A stretch of 64,000 nt of DNA from Streptomyces sp. SLBN-31 (GCF_006715395.1 NZ_VFNC01000003.1:992001-1056000), one strand, 5' to 3'. Positions 36,147 through 44,412 are shown, counted from the stretch's first letter. Translations and numbers: made by a program. Notes: generated from the letters alone by a model not told the origin.

Positions 36147-38420
36147 GTGAAGCACCCCGACGACGACAACGAACTGTTCAACCGGCTCGAAGCCGAGATG
36201 ACGGCCGACGAAATCCATGTCGTCGACAACGGCCGTGACCTCGACGCGTTCCGCGACCTCGACTCACGCGTGGTCGACCTCGACAAGGCGCGGTCGGCCC
36301 GTACCGAGTCGGCCGACCCGACTACCCGACCCGACTCCGACCCGTCGGCCGACTCCGACGCCGCGCGGTCGGGTGCCGAGTCGGCCGACCCGACGGTACC
36401 CGTGATGGTCGACCAGTCGACCCCGCGGGCGACCGGCCCGGGGTACCTCGGTCGGCTCGCGGGAGCACACCGCCGTGCGGTCGTTCCCGAGTGGCTGCGG
36501 TCGGTGGCGGAACTGCGGACCGCCGCGGCGTGGGTGGCCCGCCACTACGCCCACGCCGCCGGGTATCACGCGCTGCGTGCCCCGGTCTACGCCGCCCGCC
36601 TCACCCTCCAGGCCCCCGCGGGCGCCGCGAAGTTCGTGGGCGGCACCATGCGGTGGGTGGCCGACCGCGAGGGCGAGCCGGTCCGACTCGCCGCGGTCCG
36701 CCGTGAGGACGCCGCGGAGTACCTGAAGCTTTCGCGACAGCGCGACGGACGCGTCCGACTGCGCACCCTCGTGGCGGTGCTCGCGATGTTCGTCGGACTG
36801 GGCGCCGCGCTTGCGATGTACGTGCTCGCCCCTGACTGGCTTCAGGCGGTGTCGGTGAGCGCGGTCGTGATGGCGCTCGGGTTCGCCGGACGCAAGGCCG
36901 ATGACCCGGTCATCCACAGGGCTGTGGAGCTGCCCAAGGCCACCAAGCTCACCAGTGACATCGTGCTGCGTGCGCTCGGAGCGCTCGGCATCCCCGCCAT
37001 CAACCAGGCGCAGGCCAAGGGCCGCGACGGGTTCGAGTTCACCGCGCCCATCACTCGCGACGGCCCCGGCTGGCGCGCGGAGGGCAACCTCCCGTACGGC
37101 GTCACGGTGACCGACGTCATCGAGCGCCGCGACCGGCTCGCATCCGGCCTGCGCCGCCCGCTCGGCTGCGTGTGGCCCGAGGCGGTGCCGGACGAGCACA
37201 CCGGTCACCTCGTGCTCTGGGTCGGCGACCAGGACATGTCTCGCGCCAAGCAGCCCAAGTGGCCGCTGCTCAAGTCGGGTTCGGTCGACCTGTTCAAGCC
37301 GGTCGCCTACGGCACCGACCAGCGCGGACGCTGGGTCGAAGCGACGCTGATGTACATCGCGGGCGTCATCGGCGCCATCCCGCGCATGGGCAAGACCTTC
37401 CTGCTCAGGCTGCTGCTGCTCATCGCCGCGCTGGACCCGCGGGCGGAGCTGCACACCTACGACATGAAGGGCACGGGCGACCTCGACCCGGTCGGCGACG
37501 CCGTCTCTCACCGCCATGCCGCGGGCGACGACGACGAGTCCATCGAGTACTGCCTGAACGACTTCCGGGCACTGCGCGAGGAACTGCGACGCCGCACCAA
37601 GGTGATCCGCTCACTTCCGCGGGATGTCTGCCCGGAGTCGAAGGTGACCAGCGCCCTTGCCGACAAGCGCTCCCTGGGTCTGCACCCGATCGTGATCGGA
37701 GTGGATGAGTGCCAGGTGCTGTTCGAGCACCCCGAGCACGCCAAGGAGTTCGAGGAGATCGCAACCGACCTGGTCAAGCGCGGTCCGGCCACTGGCATCG
37801 TGCTGCTGCTCGCCACCCAGCGGCCGGACGCCAAGGCGCTGCCCACCGGCATCAGCGCGAACGCGTCGGCCCGGTGGTGCCTGAAGGTCATGGGCCAGCT
37901 CGAAAACGACATGGTGCTCGGCACGTCCGCCTACAAGCGCGGCGTGCGGGCGACCATGTTCGCCTGGGGTGACAAGGGCATTCACTACTTCGTCGGTGAA
38001 GGCTCGGACGCCCGGATCGTGCGCGCCATCTACGTCGACGGTCGCGACGCCGACGCGATCGGCGCCCGCGCACGCCGCCTGCGCGAGGAGGCGGGCACGC
38101 TGTCCGGGCACGCGCTCGGGGAGGCACCCGAGCCGGTCACCAGCGCGTATGACTTGCTGCGCGACATCCTCGCGGTTGTGCCGGCCGATGAGCCCAAGGT
38201 GTGGTCCGAGACCGTCGTCGCCCGGCTCGCAGAGCTGCGCGAGGAGGTCTACGACGGCTGGGACCCCGAGGGACTGGCCGCGGCCCTGAAGCCGCACGGC
38301 GTCTCCACCATCCAGGTGGGCCGCCGGGTCAAGGGCAAGGTTGTCAACCGGCGCGGCATCGACCGCTCCCACATCGTCGCCGCGATTGCGGAGCGTGACG
38401 GAAAGCGGGACGCGGGCTGA
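36147..38420 (+). CDS. FtsK/SpoIIIE-type DNA translocase, TraB/TraSA-like
   Basis: 757 residues. Moves double-stranded element DNA between mycelia. Seen: acidic lead with Asp/Ser repeats (about 45-85), a region with a membrane helix pair (about 205-245: LVAVLAMFVGLGAALAMYVLA; VSVSAVVMALGFA), then the RecA-like motor with Walker A GAIPRMGKT (409-417) and Walker B IVIGVDE (515-521), LLATQRP as sensor, and a C-terminal winged-helix-like tail (about 690-750) that in TraB reads 8-bp recognition sequences. GTG 36147 follows GGAAGGGA. A repeat array of CCGCTA motifs begins 10 bases after its stop. Confidence 0.93.
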   Translation: MKHPDDDNELFNRLEAEMTADEIHVVDNGRDLDAFRDLDSRVVDLDKARSARTESADPTTRPDSDPSADSDAARSGAESADPTVPVMVDQSTPRATGPGYLGRLAGAHRRAVVPEWLRSVAELRTAAAWVARHYAHAAGYHALRAPVYAARLTLQAPAGAAKFVGGTMRWVADREGEPVRLAAVRREDAAEYLKLSRQRDGRVRLRTLVAVLAMFVGLGAALAMYVLAPDWLQAVSVSAVVMALGFAGRKADDPVIHRAVELPKATKLTSDIVLRALGALGIPAINQAQAKGRDGFEFTAPITRDGPGWRAEGNLPYGVTVTDVIERRDRLASGLRRPLGCVWPEAVPDEHTGHLVLWVGDQDMSRAKQPKWPLLKSGSVDLFKPVAYGTDQRGRWVEATLMYIAGVIGAIPRMGKTFLLRLLLLIAALDPRAELHTYDMKGTGDLDPVGDAVSHRHAAGDDDESIEYCLNDFRALREELRRRTKVIRSLPRDVCPESKVTSALADKRSLGLHPIVIGVDECQVLFEHPEHAKEFEEIATDLVKRGPATGIVLLLATQRPDAKALPTGISANASARWCLKVMGQLENDMVLGTSAYKRGVRATMFAWGDKGIHYFVGEGSDARIVRAIYVDGRDADAIGARARRLREEAGTLSGHALGEAPEPVTSAYDLLRDILAVVPADEPKVWSETVVARLAELREEVYDGWDPEGLAAALKPHGVSTIQVGRRVKGKVVNRRGIDRSHIVAAIAERDGKRDAG

Positions 38421-38430
38421 GACTCCGGGG

Positions 38431-38518
38431 CCGCTATCGCTAGCGGCATACACCGCTAACGTTAGCGGCCCCGCTAGCGCCTCAAACCCGCTCTGATCAG
38501 GCCGCTAGCGGATAGCGG
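38431..38518. repeat. CCGCTA/TAGCGG palindrome array after traB (possible clt/TRS)
   Basis: Eight copies of CCGCTA or its complement in 88 bases, including the perfect 16-bp palindrome CCGCTAACGTTAGCGG (38453-38468) and CCGCTAGCGG (38502-38511). They lie in the gap between traB and the next gene. The same core occurs in a second array at 42029-42244. Candidate recognition sites for TraB or the replication protein. Confidence 0.7.
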
Positions 38519-38561
38519 CCCACCTGCGGAAACCCCCGAAACCCGCCTGGAAGGGCCCGTG

Positions 38562-38819
38562 ATGACCCCTGTCCTGCTCGCTATCACCCTGATTCTAGGC
38601 GTAACGCTGTGTTACGTCGCCGTGTGCGCTGCCTCGCCGTTCGGCAACTGCCGCAAGTGCAACGGCTGGGGCTTCCAGATGAAAACCGACCGCAAGGGCC
38701 GCATGAAGCGCGGCAAGGACTGCCGCCGCTGCAAGGCCACCGGCAAGCGCATACGCGTCGGCCGCTGGCTCTACAACCGCTGGGCCCGCATCTACCGCGC
38801 GGGCACGGACACCCCCTGA
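38562..38819 (+). CDS. Small zinc-ribbon membrane-anchored element protein
   Basis: 85 residues from ATG 38562 (GGAAGGG at 38549-38555). Seen: an N-terminal hydrophobic helix (VLLAITLILGVTLCYVAVCAA, in part), then two CxxC pairs CRKCNGWG and CRRCKATG, like the zinc-binding repeats of DnaJ, in a basic body. Found in similar AICE operons; function unknown. 14 bases before the next gene. Confidence 0.75.
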   Translation: MTPVLLAITLILGVTLCYVAVCAASPFGNCRKCNGWGFQMKTDRKGRMKRGKDCRRCKATGKRIRVGRWLYNRWARIYRAGTDTP

Positions 38820-38833
38820 CCGGAAGGCTCACG

Positions 38834-39028
38834 ATGATCCTGAACATCTCCGCCGTGCTGCTGTTCGGCGCCGGTTCGTTCTTCGCCGTCAAGACCCGGT
38901 CTGCCGGGGGCGGTGCCGCCCTGGTGCTGTTCCTGTTCGGGTTCTTCGTCGCCGGGACTGGCGCGTATGAGCCCATCCACAACCTCGTGCAGGCGTCCGC
39001 CGATGCCCTGTCCGCCCTCGGCAACTGA
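38834..39028 (+). CDS. 64-residue hydrophobic protein, SpdA/SpdD-like
   Basis: ATG 38834 after GGAAGG (38822-38827). Two membrane helices (about 3-20 and 27-47) in a 64-residue protein, ending EPIHNLVQASADALSALGN. Small membrane proteins of this kind, grouped after tra, act in plasmid spread in Streptomyces; assigned by position and topology only. Confidence 0.7.
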   Translation: MILNISAVLLFGAGSFFAVKTRSAGGGAALVLFLFGFFVAGTGAYEPIHNLVQASADALSALGN

Positions 39029-39041
39029 CAGGAGACCCGTG

Positions 39042-39506
39042 ATGAACGAACCCGCCAAGCCTCTCGTGACCGGCCGTCGTGAGGCGACCGTGGAAGTCCA
39101 CCGGCCTACTCCGCTCGCCCCGGTGCCTTCGACGCCGGTGGTACCGGTGCAGCCGGGCACGATCCCGGCGGTGACGAGCATCGTCCTGCCGGACGGCCGC
39201 GTCGTCACCGGCTACACCCTCGAACCCGCCAAGCCCGAGCCGGTCGTGACCAAGCCGCCCGTCTCCCGCGCCGCGGTGAACATCGCCCTCGGGGGCATCG
39301 GGTTCGCCGCGGTGTGCGGCGGGCTGTTCCTGCTGACCGCCTTCATCACCGCCCTGACCGCGCTCATCACCCAGCTCATCACCCTCGCTGCCGTGATCTT
39401 CGGCGGCTGGGTGGCCGTGCAGGTGTTCAGCGCGAGCGGCCACCGCAGGGGGACCACGGTCAACATCCGCAAGGCCGTCTTCAAGCGCAACCACTTCCAC
39501 GGCTAG
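39042..39506 (+). CDS. Spd-like membrane protein of the transfer module
   Basis: 154 residues from ATG 39042 (AGGAG 39030-39034). Seen: a Pro/Val-rich lead (TPLAPVPSTPVVPVQPG), a beta stretch VTSIVLPDGRVVTGYTL, then two adjoining membrane helices (about 82-103, 106-130) and a basic tail ending KRNHFHG. Typical of 'mobile element transfer' proteins between tra and the replication genes in AICEs. Confidence 0.75.
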   Translation: MNEPAKPLVTGRREATVEVHRPTPLAPVPSTPVVPVQPGTIPAVTSIVLPDGRVVTGYTLEPAKPEPVVTKPPVSRAAVNIALGGIGFAAVCGGLFLLTAFITALTALITQLITLAAVIFGGWVAVQVFSASGHRRGTTVNIRKAVFKRNHFHG

Positions 39507-39522
39507 CTACGCCCGAGGCGGG

Positions 39523-39545
39523 CGCCGTCTCACCACAAGCCTGCG
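39523..39545 (+). repeat. Leader motif copy 2
   Basis: CGCCGTCTCACCACA(A)GCCTGCG then TTCTCCAGTCCCTCC, 22 of 23 bases identical to 34330-34352 in the first block. It precedes the 25-residue frame and the replication genes. Confidence 0.7.
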
Positions 39546-39592
39546 CCCGCCCCGGTTCTCCAGTCCCTCCAAGAGAGCAGGAGACATCCAGC

Positions 39593-39670
39593 ATGACCCA
39601 ACGAGCGTCATTCGGCGAGGGCCGTTTGGTCCACGCCACCCCTTCGAGCGTGCCGGGGGTGACGGCATGA
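39593..39670 (+). CDS. 25-codon leader frame coupled to the prim-pol gene
   Basis: ATG 39593 with AGGAG at 39579-39583; product MTQRASFGEGRLVHATPSSV and five more residues. Its TGA overlaps the ATG of the prim-pol gene (ATGA). The prim-pol start has no good ribosome site of its own, so this frame probably delivers ribosomes to it. Confidence 0.55.
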   Translation: MTQRASFGEGRLVHATPSSVPGVTA

Positions 39671-40557
39671 ACCGTCACCTCCTGTTCGCCGCGCTGGACG
39701 CCGCGGAGCGGGGATGGGCCGTCCTCCCGCTCCGTCCCGGCGACAAGCGTCCGGCCCTGCACGGTGAGGACGTCTGCCCCGGCATCGGGGACTGCGCGGG
39801 CGGTCACCGCAAGTGGGAAGAGCGCGCCACCATCGACCCAGACCGCATCCGCCGCGCGTGGGGCGATCTGCCGTTCAACGTCGGGATCGCGACCGGCCCG
39901 TCCGGGCTGGTCGTTGTCGACCTCGACATGCCCAAGCGGAAGAGCAGTGCGGACACGCCTAACGGCGTGACGACCTTCACGGCGCTCTGCGAGCGCGCCG
40001 GGCAGGCCGTGCCCACCACCCGCACGGTGCGGACCGCGAGCGGCGGGGTCCACCTGTACTTCAGTGCCCCGCACGGCGTCCGGCTCGGCAACACGGCCGG
40101 ACGGCTCGGCAAGCGCATCGACACCCGCGCGTGGGGCGGCTACGTCGTCGCCCCCGGCAGCATCACCCCCACCGGCGCCTACGCGCTCGTCAACGACGCG
40201 CCGCCCGCGCCGCTGCCGGAATGGCTGTGCGCCCGCCTGACGGCCCGTCAGTCGTCACGGGCACTGATGGCTGCACCGTCGGCGGTTCAAGCCTCTCGCT
40301 ACGCCGCAGCGGGCTTGCACGCGGAAACCGCGAGCGTTCGAACGGCCCCGGAGGGCGAGCGCAACGCCACCTTGCTCCGGGCGGCGCGAGCCCTGGGGCG
40401 GTTCATCGCGTGGGGCGACCTCCCCAGGGAGCAGGTTGAGGAGGCTCTTCAGTGGGCGGGGGAGCAGGCCGGTCTGTCGCCGCGATCATGTGAGGCGACC
40501 ATTCGCAGCGGTCTGAACTGGTCGATTGCCCGCAACGGTCAGCGGAGGGCGGCATGA
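39667..40557 (+). CDS. Bifunctional DNA primase/polymerase (prim-pol)
   Basis: 296 residues. Prim-pol fold of the archaeo-eukaryotic primase type: AALDAAERGWAVLPLRPGDKRPAL at the start, metal-binding VVVDLDMP (near residue 85), and GGVHLYF (near 126), GGYVVAPGSI (near 160). Replication protein of the Prim-Pol class of AICEs, which prime and copy the excised circle. The C-terminal ~90 residues are helical and may contact the partner ATPase. It overlaps the 25-codon frame and the next gene by 4 bp each. Confidence 0.92.
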   Translation: MNRHLLFAALDAAERGWAVLPLRPGDKRPALHGEDVCPGIGDCAGGHRKWEERATIDPDRIRRAWGDLPFNVGIATGPSGLVVVDLDMPKRKSSADTPNGVTTFTALCERAGQAVPTTRTVRTASGGVHLYFSAPHGVRLGNTAGRLGKRIDTRAWGGYVVAPGSITPTGAYALVNDAPPAPLPEWLCARLTARQSSRALMAAPSAVQASRYAAAGLHAETASVRTAPEGERNATLLRAARALGRFIAWGDLPREQVEEALQWAGEQAGLSPRSCEATIRSGLNWSIARNGQRRAA

Positions 40558-40910
40558 GCACCCCTCCCCGCCTCCCACTGAAGAGCCTTCCCGCCACCCC
40601 GACCGGCCCGCGCGCCGCCGCACTGGCCGTGCCCGGTCCCGCCGTGGGCGAGCTGAAAGGCGCCGCCCGTAAGGGCGTCCCTTCTGCTCTTCGTCCTGAC
40701 CCGCACCCGGGCGACGGACGGTTCCCGGTCGCGTGGCTGTGCATCTGCGCACCGCGCGGCGCCGTGCCTACGGCCACCTCGAAATGCCTGTGCGGCAGGG
40801 ATCGGAGCGCCGTTGGCCACCGGAAGGTGCTCGCCCTGATCGACGACCACACCGCCCACCGCGACGTATGCCCGCTCCGCACCAACCAGGAAGGGAGGCA
40901 GGCGGCATGA
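40554..40910 (+). CDS. Cys/His-containing element protein
   Basis: 118 residues between prim-pol and the DUF3631 ATPase, with ATGA overlaps on both sides. The second half has WLCICAPRGA, SKCLCGRDRSAVGH, DDHTAHRDVC, six Cys and His pairs spaced like a zinc-binding site. Pro-rich, unstructured lead. Probably a replication accessory; no family recognised. Confidence 0.7.
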   Translation: MSTPPRLPLKSLPATPTGPRAAALAVPGPAVGELKGAARKGVPSALRPDPHPGDGRFPVAWLCICAPRGAVPTATSKCLCGRDRSAVGHRKVLALIDDHTAHRDVCPLRTNQEGRQAA

Positions 40911-42082
40911 GCGCCAATCCGCCGGCACCCGCCATGGACGGCTCCGCACTGCTCGATGAGGTGGAAGCCTTCCACCGCCGCTTCAACATCTTCCCCCTCG
41001 AAGCCGCGTACGTCGCTGTGACGCTGTGGGACGCGCACGCGCACCTGCTCGACTGCTTCGACTCCACACCGCGGCTCGCGTTCCTGTCGCCGGAGCCGGG
41101 TTCGGGCAAGTCCCGCGCGCTGGAGATCGTGGAAACCCTCGTGCCGCAACCGATGGTCGCGGTCAATGCATCCGCCTCCGCGCTCTTCCGGGCGGTCTCG
41201 GGGATGGAGGGACGGCCCACCATCCTGTTCGACGAAATCGACACCGTTTTCGGCCCCAAGGCTGGAGAGAACGAACAGCTCCGAGGCTTCCTCAACGCAG
41301 GCCACCGCCGCTCCGGCGTCATGTGGCGCTGCGTGGGCGACGGCTCCAACCAGCAAGTACAGGAGTTCCCGTCGTTCTGCGGGGTGGCGGTCGCCGGGCT
41401 CGGCTCACTGCCGGACACGATCCTCACCCGCTCGGTCATCGTCCGCATGCGCCGCCGTGCCCCGAACGAGCAGGTAGAACCGTTCCGGCAGCGCATCCAC
41501 GAGAAGGAAGGCCACGCGCTGCGCGACCGGCTCGCCACCTGGGCACAGTCCGTCCGTCACCTGGTCGACGGGGTGTTCCCGGAGCTCCCAGAGGGCATCA
41601 GCGACCGGCCCGCGGACGTGTGGGAACCACTGCTCGCCGTGGCCGACGCGGCGGGCGGCGCGTGGCCGGAGCGGGCCCGCGCCGCCTGCATCGAGCTGGT
41701 GAACGCGGCCAAGACCAGCGACAAGGGCAGCATCGGCATCCGCCTGCTCACTGACCTGCGCGACTACGTGTTCAACGGCATCGACCGCCTACCCACCGTC
41801 GCCATCCTCGACAGGCTGCACAGCCTCGAAGAGGCGCCATGGGCGGACATGAGCGGCAAGCCGCTCGATGCCCGTGGGCTGTCACGGATGCTGCGGGAGT
41901 ACATGACCGCGGACAACACCCCCATCGCGGCCCGCAACATCAAGGCAGGCGGAAGCGTCATGAAGGGCTACTACGCGAGCGATCTGCACGACGCGTGGCA
42001 GCGCTACTGCCCACCCCCCGCGGAAAGTGCGCTACTTCCGCTACCTCCGCTACCGGGCAGCTCAGAGGCGGTTTCCGGGTAG
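40907..42082 (+). CDS. DUF3631 ATPase of the replication module
   Basis: 391 residues from ATG 40907 (AGGGAGG near 40893). P-loop ATPase: Walker A SPEPGSGKS (near residue 64), Walker B ILFDEID (near 103), sensor-like VAVAGLGSLPDTILTRSVIVRMRR (in parts), and the DUF3631 C-terminal domain with a winged-helix-like segment (LDARGLSRMLREYM). Together with prim-pol it likely unwinds the origin. The coding sequence ends inside the iteron-like array, so its C-terminal 18 residues (Pro/Leu/Ser-rich) are dictated by the repeats. Confidence 0.88.
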   Translation: MSANPPAPAMDGSALLDEVEAFHRRFNIFPLEAAYVAVTLWDAHAHLLDCFDSTPRLAFLSPEPGSGKSRALEIVETLVPQPMVAVNASASALFRAVSGMEGRPTILFDEIDTVFGPKAGENEQLRGFLNAGHRRSGVMWRCVGDGSNQQVQEFPSFCGVAVAGLGSLPDTILTRSVIVRMRRRAPNEQVEPFRQRIHEKEGHALRDRLATWAQSVRHLVDGVFPELPEGISDRPADVWEPLLAVADAAGGAWPERARAACIELVNAAKTSDKGSIGIRLLTDLRDYVFNGIDRLPTVAILDRLHSLEEAPWADMSGKPLDARGLSRMLREYMTADNTPIAARNIKAGGSVMKGYYASDLHDAWQRYCPPPAESALLPLPPLPGSSEAVSG

Positions 42083-42244
42083 CGGCAAGCCGCTCCGCAT
42101 CCGCTACCGCAACACCCCATCCGCTACCCGCCCCGCGGCCACGAACCCGGGGGCGGTAGCGGCTCCATCCGCTACCCGCAGCCCTATGCGCTACCTCGAT
42201 CATGCCCCTGACCAGGGCGGTAGCGGAGGTAGCGGAAGTAGCGG
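42029..42244. repeat. Iteron-like array, core CCGCTACC
   Basis: Nine exact copies of CCGCTACC on either strand (42038, 42047, 42078, 42101, 42121, 42155, 42169, 42219, 42228) plus near copies at 42029, 42188 and 42237. Three at each end are spaced exactly 9 bases apart. It begins inside the DUF3631 gene and fills the gap to the excisionase. Candidate replication origin or transfer locus. Confidence 0.85.
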
Positions 42245-42299
42245 ACCTGACAGGAAGGGGGCCACCGCCCCCGGAACCCTGCCGAGGAGGCACCGCCGC

Positions 42300-42509
42300 A
42301 TGACCACGGTTGCTGAACCCGCCGAACAGCTCCTTTACCGCCCCGAAGAGGCGGCCAAGGCCCTCAGGATCGGACGCTCGATGGTCTACGAGGAGATACG
42401 CCTCGGACGCCTTCAGACCGTCCGCATCGGCCGTCGCCGACTCGTGCCGCCGGAGTACATCGCGCAGTACGTCGAACTCCTCAAGCGCGAGGCAGAGGCC
42501 GCCGCCTGA
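42300..42509 (+). CDS. xis: Excisionase (HTH_17, MerR-like)
   Basis: 69 residues from ATG 42300 with GAGGAGG at 42284-42290. One winged-helix DNA-binding unit of the excisionase type (YRPEEAAKALRIGRSMVYEE, RLGRLQTVRIGRRRLVP, about 12-50). Binds the att arms to direct integrase towards excision. Lies 75 bases before the integrase gene and after the repeat array, the usual AICE order. Confidence 0.9.
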   Translation: MTTVAEPAEQLLYRPEEAAKALRIGRSMVYEEIRLGRLQTVRIGRRRLVPPEYIAQYVELLKREAEAAA

Positions 42510-42584
42510 ACTCCCCCATCACCCCAGATTCGCCGGGCCGCGCCCGTCAGGGCGCGGCCCTGCCCTATGGAGGCACAACAGAAG

Positions 42585-43742
42585 ATGAGCGAGACCCCGA
42601 AGCGCACCCCAAAGGCTGGCCACGGCGCGGACACCATCTATTGGGACCCCGTAAAGAAGAGCTACGTCGGAGCCGTCTCCCTGGGATACGCCCCGAACGG
42701 CAAGCGCCGTCGGCCGAAGGTGTACGGCAAGACGAAGACCGAAGTACGCCAGAAGATCCGCGACTTGAAGAAGGAGATGCAGACCGGTGTCAAGGCGCCG
42801 GCCAACTACACCGTGGCCGACGCGGTGAACGACTGGTTGGAGCGCGGGCTGAAGGGGCGCGACGAGAAGGGCACCATCGGCAAGAACCGCTCGATGGCGA
42901 ACAAGCACCTGATGCCCTTCATCGGCAAGGCCAAGTTGAAGGAACTCAGCGCGGACGACGTCGACGACTGGTTGGACGACAGGGCCGAATTCCTCGCGAC
43001 GCGAAGCCTGCGTGACCTGCTCGCCATCCTGCGCCGCTCCATCGCGCACGCTCAGCGCAGGGACAAGGCCGCACGGAACGTCGCCCTACTCGTCACCGCA
43101 CCGGAGGGGCGCCCGGGCCGTCCGAGCAAGGCACTCAACTTGGAGCAGGCGAAAGCCGTGCTCATCGCAGCGCGCCCGTCACGGCTGTACGCCTACCTCG
43201 TGCTCTCGCTCCTCAGCGGCGTGCGCACGGAAGAGGCGCGGCCCCTCACCTGGGATCACGTCTTTCTGGAGACGACGGGCGGCATCCCGCCTCACGTTGC
43301 GGTGTGGCGTTCGGTGCGCAAGCACGGTGAGACCAAGACAAGGAAGAGCCGCCGGACCATCGCTCTACCGAAGCAGGTGGTCGAAGTCCTCGAAGAGCAA
43401 ATGCGATGGCAGAAGCAGGAGCGGGCATCGAGAGGGATGGAGTGGAGCCCGACCGGCCGCGTCTTCACCACCCGGAGCGGCGAGCCGCTCGACGCGGCCA
43501 ACGTCCGGCGTGACTTCAAGGCCATCGTGAAGAAGGCCGGACTGAAGCCGGAGTGGACCCCGCGGGAGCTCCGGCACAGCTTCGTGTCGCTGCTCTCCGA
43601 CCACGGCATCCCGCTGGAGACGATCGCTCTGCTGGTCGGCCACAGCAGCCAGGCGACGACCGAAGCGGTCTACCGCAAACAACTCAGGCCCGTGATCACG
43701 AAGGGCGCCGAAGCCATGGACGACATCTTCGCCGACAGCTAA
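42585..43742 (+). CDS. int: Tyrosine-family site-specific integrase
   Basis: 385 residues. Seen: AP2-like arm-binding N-terminal part (about 13-55, KSYVGAVSLGYAPNGKRRRPKVYG, in parts), a core-binding SAM-like domain (about 65-160), and a catalytic domain with Arg214 (SGVRTEEAR), Arg330 (RELRHSF), His353 (LVGHSS) and Tyr363 (EAVYRK). ATG 42585 is chosen because GGAGG (42569-42573) precedes it; ATG 42567 overlaps that site and would add six residues. It recombines the 45-bp core at tRNA-Pro. Full length and all active residues are present. Confidence 0.95.
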   Translation: MSETPKRTPKAGHGADTIYWDPVKKSYVGAVSLGYAPNGKRRRPKVYGKTKTEVRQKIRDLKKEMQTGVKAPANYTVADAVNDWLERGLKGRDEKGTIGKNRSMANKHLMPFIGKAKLKELSADDVDDWLDDRAEFLATRSLRDLLAILRRSIAHAQRRDKAARNVALLVTAPEGRPGRPSKALNLEQAKAVLIAARPSRLYAYLVLSLLSGVRTEEARPLTWDHVFLETTGGIPPHVAVWRSVRKHGETKTRKSRRTIALPKQVVEVLEEQMRWQKQERASRGMEWSPTGRVFTTRSGEPLDAANVRRDFKAIVKKAGLKPEWTPRELRHSFVSLLSDHGIPLETIALLVGHSSQATTEAVYRKQLRPVITKGAEAMDDIFADS

Positions 43743-43808
43743 ACCACACGTCGGGAGGTCGCGCCCTCGTTCCCAGGCGAAGCTGGGGCAACCCGGTCCT
43801 GAGTTTAA

Positions 43809-44333
43809 TCATCTATCCAGCACGCATCGACAAACCTCGGTGAACGCGGACAAGGCTTCATACCCTCTCTCTCTATGTTCCATGAGCTCCCGTAGGCTCA
43901 CCGACCACTCCGGCCCGGGAGGGGCGAAATGCCCCTCCCGTATGGCAATAGCCCTCTCTAGACAGCCTTCCCAATTGCACAACGTCGTGACCATCTCCCC
44001 AGCTTCACCGGCTGCTTCCTCCGGACCTTCGAGGGAGATCAGAATCTCAGCGGTGTTCAACCTGCTGACTGCCTCGCTGAACTGTTCGGCAAGCCCACTG
44101 CAGGACGGATGGTGGCCTTCGTAAGCATCTAGGGCGTCACTGCCTAGCCGAATGGCTTCAGACGCCTGACTCACGAGCTGGCTGTAGGCGTCTCGCCGCT
44201 GCTGTCGCCGCCAGTGCTCGTGTTGAGTCTGTTTCTGATCTCTTCCGGTTAGACGGGCGGCCCCCAGAGTGCCAACGACGCCGATCAGGCCCCCGACTGC
44301 TGCCCCCGCTAGACCTGCTATGCCCTGATCCAC
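43809..44333 (-). CDS. Small element protein with one N-terminal membrane helix
   Basis: About 174 residues from GTG 44333; longer frames up to ATG 44423 run through the tRNA terminator hairpin and the arm repeat and are unlikely. Seen: a Gly/Ala/Val membrane helix (GIAGLAGAAVGGLIGVVGTLGAA, in parts), then a mostly helical, basic-to-acidic cytoplasmic part (WRRQQRRDAYSQLVSQASEAI). Proteins of this plan are common beside integrases in Streptomyces; function unknown. Transcribed towards int, convergent. Confidence 0.6.
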   Translation of the reverse strand: MDQGIAGLAGAAVGGLIGVVGTLGAARLTGRDQKQTQHEHWRRQQRRDAYSQLVSQASEAIRLGSDALDAYEGHHPSCSGLAEQFSEAVSRLNTAEILISLEGPEEAAGEAGEMVTTLCNWEGCLERAIAIREGHFAPPGPEWSVSLRELMEHRERGYEALSAFTEVCRCVLDR

Positions 44334-44381
44334 AGCAGCAGTAAAGCTGACCAACGTCGGCCGCTGGGCTAGATCAGCTTG

Positions 44382-44406
44382 CTTTGGCCCCCTGTTTGGC
44401 CCCCGG
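44382..44406 (+). repeat. Arm-type repeat candidate near attR
   Basis: CTTTGGCCCCC followed by TGTTTGGCCCCCGGG, a doublet matching 28924-28946, 49 bases from the attR core and in the same orientation. Part of the putative integrase arm sites. Confidence 0.5.
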
Positions 44407-44412
44407 GCGTGA

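Noticed and set aside
42029..42244. CRISPR array
   Set aside because: Units are 8 bases long, on both strands, with irregular spacing; no spacers or cas genes.
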